This document shows, piece by piece, positions 1-6,205 of a stretch of 10,751 bases of DNA. Made by a program: the position numbers and the translations under genes. The notes beneath the pieces were generated by a model. The model saw only the letters and a program-made list of their open reading frames with translations, was not told the DNA's origin and did not search any database. Source of the stretch: Candidatus Eiseniibacteriota bacterium (lineage in GTDB: Bacteria; Joyebacterota; Joyebacteria; Joyebacterales; Joyebacteraceae); contig DAOWER010000178.1 of assembly GCA_030638405.1 (NCBI GenBank), positions 1-10,751 of the forward strand. The letters run 5' to 3'. The stretch's first letter is position 1. Every line of letters starts with the position of its first letter.

Positions 1-554
1 CCGACGATCGGGATTCCGAGCTTGTTCGCCTCGCTCTGGGCGATCTTCTCCTTGCGGGTGTCCAGGATGAAGATCATGCCGGGGAGCTTGCCCATGGTCC
101 GAATTCCGTCGAGGACCTTGATGAGCTTGGCCTTCTCTCTCTCGAGCTGAAGGATCTCCTTCTTCGAGATGAGATCGTAGGTGCCGTCCTCGGCCATGCG
201 CTCGATATCCTCGAGGCGCCTGATGCTCTGGCGTATGGTCCTGAGGTTGGTGAGTGTGCCGCCGAGCCAGCGCTCGGTGACGAACATCATCCCGCAGCGG
301 ACCGCTTCCTCCCGGACGATGGCCCTGCCCTGCTTCTTCGTGCAGACAAACAGGAGCGACTCGCCGCGCTTCACGGTCTCCGTGATCGCGTCACGCGCCT
401 TGTCCAGGCTGGTCAGTGTTTTTGCGAGATCGATGATGTGAATCCCGTTGCGCTTCATGAAGATGAAGGACTTCATCTTGGGATTCCAGCGGTGGGTCTG
501 GTGTCCGAAGTGGACACCCGCTTCCAACAGCGTCTGCAGATCAGCCTTTGGCAT
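1..554 (-). CDS. rpsB: 30S ribosomal protein S2, 3' end cut by window
   Basis: S2 binds the small-subunit head/body junction late in 30S assembly and recruits S1 in many bacteria. About 184 residues are visible; the C-terminal quarter or so runs off the left edge (family length is usually 230-260). Reading from the ATG at 554, the protein starts MPKADLQTLLEAGVHFGHQT, the standard S2 N-terminus, and carries the hallmark TERWLGGTLTNLRT near residues 93-106 and EANKLGIPIV at the cut end. The start is supported by a GGAGGT Shine-Dalgarno at 566-571, 11 nt upstream. It lies downstream of rplM-rpsI, separated by an unusually long 156-nt gap with two hairpins and no promoter that I recognise, so it is probably read from the rplM promoter or an unseen one. 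In many bacteria tsf follows; that would lie outside this window. Confidence 0.97.
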   Translation of the reverse strand, partial: MPKADLQTLLEAGVHFGHQTHRWNPKMKSFIFMKRNGIHIIDLAKTLTSLDKARDAITETVKRGESLLFVCTKKQGRAIVREEAVRCGMMFVTERWLGGTLTNLRTIRQSIRRLEDIERMAEDGTYDLISKKEILQLEREKAKLIKVLDGIRTMGKLPGMIFILDTRKEKIAQSEANKLGIPIV

Positions 555-606
555 CTCTGGTTTCTACCTCCGTGAACAGGTTGTTCCTCCGCGACCCTCA
601 TCCCGG

Positions 607-639
607 CGCGGGCCACGAGCTGCGTCCTTCGAGCCCGCG
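607..639 (-). other. Second hairpin in the rpsB leader
   Basis: A 7-bp perfect inverted repeat (cgcgggc / gcccgcg) encloses a 19-nt loop about 50 nt upstream of the rpsB start codon. Together with the hairpin at 674-698 it occupies most of the 156-nt rpsI-rpsB gap, which is otherwise free of ORFs. Confidence 0.4.
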
Positions 640-673
640 GACCCCCCGTGCCGGTCCGGCCACGTGTGAGATT

Positions 674-698
674 CCACGCCCGTCCACCGAGGGCGTGG
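674..698 (-). other. Hairpin downstream of rpsI
   Basis: An 8-bp perfect inverted repeat (ccacgccc / gggcgtgg) with a 9-nt loop starts 12 nt after the rpsI stop codon. The following bases on the minus strand read AATCTC, so there is no U tract. It could be an imperfect terminator, a 3' end stabiliser, or part of an rpsB leader. Confidence 0.55.
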
Positions 699-710
699 GT
701 ACCGCCACTG

Positions 711-1100
711 CTATCTCTTCGAGAACTGGAACTTCTTCCGCGCGCCCTTCTGCCCCGGCTTCTTCCGCTCCTTCATCCGCGGGTCCCTGGTCAGAAGTCC
801 GGCCTGCTTCAGAGGCTTCCTGTAGCTCTCGTCCACCTTGACGAGCGCACGAGCAATGCCCAACCGCACCGCACCGGCCTGCCCACTGCTACCCCCGCCG
901 TTCACGCTCGCCTGCACGTCGTACCGGTCGGCCGTCGACGTCACCTCGAAAGGCTTCAGGACGCCGTCGACCACGGTCGAACGCGGGAAGTAGGTGCTGA
1001 TCGCCTTGCCGTTCACCGTCCTGTTGCCGGTTCCGGGCACTAGCCTTACCCTGGCGATCGATTCCTTCCTCCTGCCGACCGCCTGAAACGTGTTGGTCAT
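711..1100 (-). CDS. rpsI: 30S ribosomal protein S9
   Basis: S9 is a small-subunit head protein whose C-terminal tail reaches the P-site tRNA anticodon stem. The 129-residue product matches the usual length of about 130 residues. It begins MTNTFQAVGRRKESIARVRL, with the family signature GRRKESIARV near residues 8-17, and ends in the conserved basic tail KKFQFSKR that contacts tRNA. The frame is open further upstream, to 1169, but this would overlap rplM and add a sequence foreign to S9. The ATG at 1098-1100 has an AAGGAGT ribosome binding site at 1107-1113, so I chose it. rplM lies 44 nt upstream, the universal rplM-rpsI pairing, and a 7-bp hairpin sits in the gap between them. Confidence 0.97.
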   Translation of the reverse strand: MTNTFQAVGRRKESIARVRLVPGTGNRTVNGKAISTYFPRSTVVDGVLKPFEVTSTADRYDVQASVNGGGSSGQAGAVRLGIARALVKVDESYRKPLKQAGLLTRDPRMKERKKPGQKGARKKFQFSKR

Positions 1101-1120
1101 CCATCGACTCCTTGTTTGAC

Positions 1121-1137
1121 GGGCCGCCAAGCGGCCC
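1121..1137 (-). other. Hairpin between rplM and rpsI
   Basis: A perfect 7-bp GC inverted repeat (gggccgc / gcggccc) closes a 3-nt loop, 8 nt downstream of the rplM stop and 7 nt upstream of the rpsI Shine-Dalgarno. No U tract follows in the direction of transcription, so it is unlikely to be an intrinsic terminator; it may affect mRNA processing or rpsI initiation (inference). Confidence 0.6.
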
Positions 1138-1144
1138 CGCCCGC

Positions 1145-1579
1145 CTACAGCTCCAGAGGCTCGGGACACTGGGCCTGGTGCGGATGGTCCGGACCGGCGT
1201 AGACCCTTAGCTTCTTGAGCATCTTGCGCCCGAGCTTGTTCTTGGGGAGCATGCCCTTCACCGCGCGCCTCACGACCTCGCTCGGTCTCTTCTCCATCAT
1301 CGTCCTGACGGTAACGTACTTCCCCGCCCCCGGGTGCCCGCTGTGGCTGAAGTACGTCCTCTGGTCGAGCTTCTTGCCCGTGAGCTGTATCTTCTCGGCG
1401 TTCACGATGATGACGAAGTCGCCCGTGTCGAGGTGAGGCGAGAAGTTCGTCTTGCCCTTCCCCCTCAGGACCGACGCCACTCTGGTCGCAAGCCGCCCGA
1501 GCACCTGCCCGTCGGCGTCAACGACGTAGTGCCGCCGTCCGAGTTCGATCTCAGGGAGTTTGGTTACGTGTGTCGACAT
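1145..1579 (-). CDS. rplM: 50S ribosomal protein L13
   Basis: L13 is an early 23S rRNA-binding assembly protein of the large subunit. The 144-residue product has the normal length. Diagnostic stretches are VDADGQVLGRLAT near residues 20-32, SGHPGAGKYVTVRTMMEKRP around residues 80-99 (typical of the L13 core) and VKGMLPKNKLGRKMLKKLRVY around residues 108-128. The ATG at 1577-1579 is preceded by GGAGG at 1587-1591 with a 7-nt spacer. It is the first gene of the ribosomal block rplM-rpsI-rpsB and has its own strong promoter at 1689-1717. A leader of about 100 nt lies between that promoter and the start codon. In E. coli L13 represses its own mRNA through the leader; whether that happens here cannot be told. 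Confidence 0.97.
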   Translation of the reverse strand: MSTHVTKLPEIELGRRHYVVDADGQVLGRLATRVASVLRGKGKTNFSPHLDTGDFVIIVNAEKIQLTGKKLDQRTYFSHSGHPGAGKYVTVRTMMEKRPSEVVRRAVKGMLPKNKLGRKMLKKLRVYAGPDHPHQAQCPEPLEL

Positions 1580-1682
1580 CCGTGTTCCTCCAGGTTCTCC
1601 GCTCCGGACTCAGGGGACACTAGCCGCATCGGGCACAAGTGCGCCCCCCGCCGGATCCAACCGCGCTTTCCCGTGATACGAA
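1580..1682 (-). promoter_or_regulatory. 5' leader of rplM, possible autoregulatory region
   Basis: About 100 nt separate the predicted start site from the rplM ATG. They contain no ORF and end with a GGAGG ribosome binding site. A small stem with one bulged base (GGG-C-GCA / TGC-CC, about 1633-1647) can form. L13 leaders are autoregulatory in several bacteria, but I cannot match this one to a described leader fold. Confidence 0.35.
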
Positions 1683-1688
1683 CCTGTA

Positions 1689-1717
1689 AGTTTAGTGGCT
1701 TGGGGTAGGTCTGTCAA
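1689..1717 (-). promoter_or_regulatory. Sigma-70 promoter of rplM-rpsI(-rpsB)
   Basis: On the minus strand a consensus -35 TTGACA (1712-1717) is followed after exactly 17 nt by a -10 TAAACT (1689-1694, 4 of 6 consensus bases). The predicted transcript would start near 1682, about 100 nt before the rplM ATG. The -35 hexamer overlaps the stop codon of mtnA (1714-1716), so the promoter sits at the very end of the upstream gene. Confidence 0.8.
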
Positions 1718-2775
1718 GCCTCAAGGCCCCGCCTGTCACGAAAGAGCGTCTCCTCGTAGGGAGCCGCGAAGATGCCGGCATCGGTGATGATAGCCGTCAC
1801 CAGACGTGATGGCGTGACGTCGAAGGCGGGGTTGTAAACGGACACCCCCCGTGGGGCGACCCGCACCCCCTGAATGTCAGTCACCTCGGAGGCGTCGCGC
1901 TCCTCGATGGGTATCAGAGCGCCGCTTCCGAGCGACGCATCCAGCGTGGTGAACGGGGCCGCTACGTAGAACGGGACGCCGTGCTCCCGCGCGGCGAGCG
2001 CAAGCGGGAACGTACCTACCTTGTTGGCCACATCGCCGTTCCTCGCGATTCGGTCGGCGCCGACCACGACCTTCGTCACCCAACCTCTCGCCATCGCGGA
2101 CGCGGCCGCGCTGTCACAGAGAAGCGTGACGTCGATCCCTTTCTGCAGGAACTCCCAGGTGGTCAACCTGGCGCCCTGCAGGAGCGGTCTGGTCTCGTCG
2201 GCGAAGGCCCTGATCTTCTTCCCCTGCTCGACCGCCGCGAATATGACCGCGAGGGCGGTCCCGTACTCGGCGGTCGCAAGCCCTCCCGCGTTGCAGTGGG
2301 TCAGCACGCCGTCGCCGTCGTCGATGAGGGACGCACCGTGCTCGCCAATCCGCCGGGACAGCTCGCGGTCCTCCTCGCAGATGGCAAGCGCCTCCGCGGT
2401 CAGTCGACGCACGGCCTCTCCCGGATCGCCGAGGGCGGGGTCACGGAGAACCTCGAGCATCCGAGCAACGGCCCAGCCGAGGTTCACCGCCGTGGGCCGC
2501 GTCGAGTTGAGGAGTCCGGCCGCGGACGCGACCTCGGTCCTGAACCGGGAAAGACCCAGGGCCTTGTGCTCCAGCGCCGCGAGAGCGATTCCCATCGCCG
2601 CGGCGACCCCGATCGCGGGGGCGCCGCGGACCTCGAGCCGCCGGATGCTCTCGGCGATGTCGCGATAGTCGCGCGTCTCCTTGTGTACGAGCTCCCGCGG
2701 AAGCCGCGTCTGGTCGATGAGTCTGACCGCGTCGCCGAGCCACTCTATTGTTCTGGTGTTCCTGCCTGTTCCCAT
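1714..2775 (-). CDS. mtnA: S-methyl-5-thioribose-1-phosphate isomerase
   Basis: MtnA converts 5-methylthioribose-1-phosphate to 5-methylthioribulose-1-phosphate in the cytosolic methionine salvage pathway; it belongs to the eIF2B-like fold family. From the ATG at 2775 the protein has 353 residues, the normal family length. Visible motifs are IEWLGDAVRLIDQTRLP near residues 10-26, RGAPAIG at 50-56, the catalytic cysteine in THCNAG (Cys161), the catalytic aspartate in GADRIARNGDVANK (Asp241), and NPAFDVTP at 315-322. The frame stays open to 2838, but that start would lie inside maf and add a non-homologous tail; the ATG at 2775 is 46 nt past the maf stop and has a GGGGGTG ribosome binding site. 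No other methionine salvage gene (mtnK, mtnP, mtnN) is nearby. Its stop codon overlaps the -35 box of the rplM promoter. Confidence 0.93.
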   Translation of the reverse strand: MGTGRNTRTIEWLGDAVRLIDQTRLPRELVHKETRDYRDIAESIRRLEVRGAPAIGVAAAMGIALAALEHKALGLSRFRTEVASAAGLLNSTRPTAVNLGWAVARMLEVLRDPALGDPGEAVRRLTAEALAICEEDRELSRRIGEHGASLIDDGDGVLTHCNAGGLATAEYGTALAVIFAAVEQGKKIRAFADETRPLLQGARLTTWEFLQKGIDVTLLCDSAAASAMARGWVTKVVVGADRIARNGDVANKVGTFPLALAAREHGVPFYVAAPFTTLDASLGSGALIPIEERDASEVTDIQGVRVAPRGVSVYNPAFDVTPSRLVTAIITDAGIFAAPYEETLFRDRRGLEA

Positions 2776-2821
2776 GTCACCCCCGTGGTGCGTCTCCTCG
2801 CGCCGTCCTCCGCCCGCCGGG

Positions 2822-3430
2822 TCAGCGGGCCTGGCCACGCAGCTCCTTGAGGAGCAGGCTCAGGCGGACGACAGGCAGCCCGACGACGTTGTAGAAACAC
2901 CCGTCGACTCTGGAGACGACGGCCGCGCCGCACTCCTGAATGCCGTAGGACCCCGCCTTGTCCAGCGGCTCGCCGCCGGCGACGTAGCCCTCGATCTCAC
3001 TTCCCGTGAGCTCGCGGACCAGGACCTTCGTCCTCTCGAAGCCTCGCGCGACCGCTCCGTCCGAGCAGCGAACGACCGAGACGCCGGTGAGAACCTCGTG
3101 CCACCTTCCGCTGATGGTGTGGAGCATCCGTACCGCGTCGGGCGGGTCGGACGGCTTCCCCAGCAGTACGCCGTCGATGAGCACGATGGTGTCGGCGGCG
3201 AGAACCGTCCCCTCGGTGTAGCGGCGCGCGACCTCGGCGGCCTTCTCCCCCGCCAACCTGACAACGTGGTCCTCGGGAGTCTCGCCGGGATCGATGTTCT
3301 CATCTGTTCCCGGGGGGTCGATAACGAACTCCAGGTCGAGACCCTCGAGTATGCGTCTCCTGCGAGGCGAGCTGGAAGCCAGGATCAGAGGCAGTTCTGG
3401 AATGAGGTCCGCAATCAGACCGCAGCTCAC
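2822..3430 (-). CDS. maf: Maf-family nucleotide pyrophosphatase (YhdE-like, dTTP/UTP type)
   Basis: Maf proteins hydrolyse nucleoside triphosphates, including modified bases, to the monophosphate and pyrophosphate, cleaning the nucleotide pool; some are linked to septum inhibition. The 202-residue product shows LASSSPRRR (residues 17-25), the catalytic acidic residue in LAADT (Asp80), GKP (91-93), KAGSYGIQ (158-165) and GCFYNVVGLP (177-186). GIQ after the KAGSY motif fits the YhdE branch acting on dTTP/UTP rather than the YceF branch, which has KSE there. The start is GTG at 3428-3430, sharing a GTGA overlap with the dtd stop, a typical sign of translational coupling; a G-rich stretch 7 nt upstream can serve as ribosome binding site. 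Specificity is inferred from motifs only. Confidence 0.92.
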   Translation of the reverse strand: MSCGLIADLIPELPLILASSSPRRRRILEGLDLEFVIDPPGTDENIDPGETPEDHVVRLAGEKAAEVARRYTEGTVLAADTIVLIDGVLLGKPSDPPDAVRMLHTISGRWHEVLTGVSVVRCSDGAVARGFERTKVLVRELTGSEIEGYVAGGEPLDKAGSYGIQECGAAVVSRVDGCFYNVVGLPVVRLSLLLKELRGQAR

Positions 3431-3903
3431 GGGATGCCCCCCGGGCCGCCGGCGGCCCCTGCTTCGTTCGTGTCGAGTATGATGGTCACGGGACCCTCGT
3501 TCTCCGTGGAGACGATCATTCGCTCGCCGAACCGGCCGGTCGCGACCGTGAGGCCCTCCTCTCGGAGGAGCTCGCCGACGCGCTCGTAGAGCCGGCGCCC
3601 CTCATCCGGCCGCGCCGCACTGACGAAGCTGGGCCTGCGGCCCTTCCTGCAGGAGGCCAGCAGGGTGAACTGCGAGACGAGGAGGATGGCGCCGCCCACG
3701 TCGGCGACCGAGAGATTCATCTTCCCCTCGCCGTCATCGAAGATCCGGATGGCGGCCACCTTGCCCGCCATCCAGCGGGCCTCCGCGTCCGTGTCGCCCT
3801 CGGCGACGCCCAAGAGGACGACCAGTCCGCGCTCGATCTCGCCGACCGTTCGCCCGTCGACCGTGACGCGCCCGTGCGCCGCTCTCTGGAGCACTGCTCT
3901 CAA
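3427..3903 (-). CDS. dtd: D-aminoacyl-tRNA deacylase
   Basis: DTD cleaves D-amino acids, and glycine wrongly attached to tRNA-Ala, from tRNA, so keeping protein synthesis homochiral. The 158-residue product starts MRAVLQRAAHGRVTVDGRTV as usual for the family, has the SQFTLLAS motif at 77-84 and the Gly-cisPro element GPVT at 137-140 that sets chiral selectivity. The start is TTG at 3901-3903, preceded by AGGAG at 3909-3913 with a 5-nt spacer; no ATG fits the family N-terminus. The last 13 residues form a Gly/Ala-rich tail (NEAGAAGGPGGIP) beyond the usual end, which brings the stop into overlap with the maf start. It follows rel, an order also known from Bacillus, but is separated from it by a large hairpin. 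Confidence 0.94.
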   Translation of the reverse strand: MRAVLQRAAHGRVTVDGRTVGEIERGLVVLLGVAEGDTDAEARWMAGKVAAIRIFDDGEGKMNLSVADVGGAILLVSQFTLLASCRKGRRPSFVSAARPDEGRRLYERVGELLREEGLTVATGRFGERMIVSTENEGPVTIILDTNEAGAAGGPGGIP

Positions 3904-3922
3904 AGTGTCTCCTCATGTGTGT

Positions 3923-3986
3923 CGTACCGGGTCGGGCCCTTCAGTCGACGAGACCGCTCGACTCCTGCCGGGCCCGACCCGGTACG
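3923..3986 (-). other. Large hairpin between rel and dtd
   Basis: Positions 3923-3939 are perfectly complementary to 3970-3986 (17 bp, mostly GC). The 30-nt loop holds a second 6-bp stem (agtcga 3943-3948 with tcgact 3958-3963). It lies about 30 nt after the rel stop and ends 9 nt before the dtd Shine-Dalgarno. No U tract follows on the minus strand, and none on the plus strand. It could be a factor-dependent or imperfect terminator, an RNase III-type processing site, or a regulator of dtd-maf-mtnA expression; the structure is seen, the role is inference. Confidence 0.8.
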
Positions 3987-4015
3987 CCCCACGGGGGCCC
4001 TCGCACGGACAATTG

Positions 4016-6145
4016 TCAGTGCCGCCGCACCGAGCGCCGCCGCTCGACGCCCTTGACGCCCTTGAGCCCCCCGATCGTCCGGATGAGCTTCTTCAGCCGG
4101 TGGAGGTTCCCCACCGCCACACTGAAGCGGGCGGCCACCTGGCCGTCCTCGGTAGCCATGGAGGCCCCGGTGACCTCGACGCCCTGATCCGCTATCGCCT
4201 TCGACACGTCCGCCAGGAAACTGCCCGTCAGGTCGCCGTGAACGACGAAGCTCGCGGGGAACGTCTGCCCCTCGCCGACGTCCCACTCGACGGCCATCTT
4301 GTGCTCGTCGTCGATCGTCGGCCCGAACGTGTTCGGGCAGCCGACCCTGTGCACCGATATGCCCCGGCCGCGCGTGATGATGCCCACTATCTGGTCCCCC
4401 GGCACCGGCTGGCAGCACTTGGCGAAACTGAGCATGATGTCGCCGATGCCCTTGATCTTCACCCCGGTCTCGGGGCGCCGCACCTTCCTGGCGAAGCGTT
4501 CGACGATGGCGGCCCGCCTGGAAGGGGCGGGCCTCAGCTTCCGCTCCAGCTCACCCGGACCAACGTCGCCGCGCCCGACGGCCGCGGCCAGATCCTGGGT
4601 GCCGTCCAGCCCGAAGCTCTGTGCCACGTCGTCGAGCGACACGCCCTTCGCATTGGGGCCGAGCTTCTTAAGCTCCTTGTCGATGATCCTGCGCCCCAGG
4701 ATGATGCTCTCGCCGTCCGCCTGCTCTCTCAGGTAGTGACGGATCTTGCCGCGCGCCCGCGACGTCGCCACGAGGCCGAGCCAGTCCCTGCTGGGATGCG
4801 CGGCCTCGGACGTGACGACCTCCACGGTCGACCCGCTCTCGAGCGAGTGCTTCAGGGGCACCAGTCTGCCGTCGACGCGCGCGCCCGCGCAGTGGCTGCC
4901 GACGTCCGTGTGAATGGAGTAGGCGAAGTCTATCGGTGTTGAACCCTTGGGCAGGTGCTTGAGATCTCCGTTCGGCGTGAACACGAAGATCTCGTCCCGG
5001 TAGAGGTCGACCTTGAGCGACTCGAGGAACTCGTCGGCTTCCGTCAGGTCGATGTTCCCCTCGAGGAGCTGCCTGACCCACGCCAGGCTCTTCCTCAGCT
5101 CGTCGTCGACCGGGCGGCCCTCCTTGTACGTCCAATGGGCCGCGATTCCTATCTCCGCCTGCTCGTGCATCTCCTCGGTACGAATCTGGATCTCCACCAT
5201 CTGACCGCGCGGACCGATGACCGTCGTGTGAAGCGCCCGGTACCCGTTGAGCTTCGGCGTCGCAACGAAGTCCTTAATGCGGTCGTGGATCGGCGTGTAG
5301 AGCGTGTGGACCGTTCCGAGCGCGCGGTAGCACTCACCGATGGTGGACGTGATGATCCGCATCGCCACGAGATCATAGATCTCGTCGACCCTCTTGTCCT
5401 GGGTCAGCATCTTCTTGTGAATGCTGTAGAGGTGCTTCGCTCGGCCGAAGATCCTCGCCTGGACCCCCTCGCGCTCCAGCGCTTCCCGCACCGGCTGCGA
5501 GATCTGCTCGATGTAGGCGTCCCTTTCCAGGCGGCTGGCGGAGAGAGCGCCCTCCAGCTTCTCGTGGGCGTCGGGCTCGAGCCACTTGAAGGCAAGGTCC
5601 TCCAGTTCGCGCTGGATCCTCGCCATTCCGAACCTCCCGGCGAGCGGCGCGTAGATCTCGCGCGTCTCGCATGAGATGCGCTCGATCTGCGCGGGTGTCA
5701 GGTGGGAGATGGTTCTCATGTTGTGGAGACGATCGGCCAGCTTGATGAGGATGACGCGGACGTCCTTGACCACGGACAGGAGCATCTTGCGGAAGTTCTC
5801 GGCCTGTTCACGCTCCTTGCTCTCGAACTTGAGGCCGGTGATCTTCGTGACACCGTCGACGAGCTCGGCTACCTCCTCGCCGAACTCCTCTTTGATACTG
5901 ACGAGGTTGACGTCGCTCTCCTCGACCACGTCGTGGAGAAGGCCACCCGCGACGGTGGCCGAATCGAGCTGGAGCTGAGCGAGGATCTCCGCCGCCATCT
6001 CCGCGTGGACGACGTAGGGAGCACCGGACTTGCGCGTCTGCCCCTCGTGCGCGCGGGCAGCGACGTCGTGCGCCCGCTCGATGAGTCCGGCGTCCAGCTT
6101 GGGGTTCAGTTCGAGAACCCGTCTTGCGAATTCGGAACCTGTCAT
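4016..6145 (-). CDS. rel: Bifunctional (p)ppGpp synthetase/hydrolase Rel
   Basis: A Rel/SpoT enzyme that makes (p)ppGpp on starved ribosomes and degrades it otherwise. From the ATG at 6145 it has 709 residues with the full long-RSH layout: HD hydrolase domain (about 20-170; His47, His71-Asp72, Asp138, Asn142), synthetase domain (about 220-340; RAKHLYSIHKKM, YDLVAMRI, and RIKD at 289-292, followed by LNGYRALHTTV), TGS (about 385-445), helical/zinc-finger region with KCCQPVPGD (576-584), His599 and Cys603, and C-terminal ACT (about 632-706). A basic RxKD rather than the EFDD-like motif of RelA marks a bifunctional type. The HDxxED hydrolase motif reads HDVVEE (71-76), a conservative change. Start choice is uncertain: GTG at 6181 gives 721 residues; neither has a clear ribosome binding site. 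recJ ends 60 nt upstream. Confidence 0.96.
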   Translation of the reverse strand: MTGSEFARRVLELNPKLDAGLIERAHDVAARAHEGQTRKSGAPYVVHAEMAAEILAQLQLDSATVAGGLLHDVVEESDVNLVSIKEEFGEEVAELVDGVTKITGLKFESKEREQAENFRKMLLSVVKDVRVILIKLADRLHNMRTISHLTPAQIERISCETREIYAPLAGRFGMARIQRELEDLAFKWLEPDAHEKLEGALSASRLERDAYIEQISQPVREALEREGVQARIFGRAKHLYSIHKKMLTQDKRVDEIYDLVAMRIITSTIGECYRALGTVHTLYTPIHDRIKDFVATPKLNGYRALHTTVIGPRGQMVEIQIRTEEMHEQAEIGIAAHWTYKEGRPVDDELRKSLAWVRQLLEGNIDLTEADEFLESLKVDLYRDEIFVFTPNGDLKHLPKGSTPIDFAYSIHTDVGSHCAGARVDGRLVPLKHSLESGSTVEVVTSEAAHPSRDWLGLVATSRARGKIRHYLREQADGESIILGRRIIDKELKKLGPNAKGVSLDDVAQSFGLDGTQDLAAAVGRGDVGPGELERKLRPAPSRRAAIVERFARKVRRPETGVKIKGIGDIMLSFAKCCQPVPGDQIVGIITRGRGISVHRVGCPNTFGPTIDDEHKMAVEWDVGEGQTFPASFVVHGDLTGSFLADVSKAIADQGVEVTGASMATEDGQVAARFSVAVGNLHRLKKLIRTIGGLKGVKGVERRRSVRRH

Positions 6146-6205
6146 GGGTTGATGTGTGCCTCGACGGCTGCGCGAGGGCACAAAGGGGGACGCGCGCCTG
6201 TTTCT

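Noticed and set aside
1981..2850. A 289-codon plus-strand ORF over mtnA
   Set aside because: Shadow of mtnA, which keeps its catalytic Cys and Asp in the opposite frame.
3665..4942. A 425-codon plus-strand ORF antisense to dtd and rel
   Set aside because: It crosses two real genes and the hairpin between them, has no ribosome binding site or family motif, and is explained by GC codon bias.
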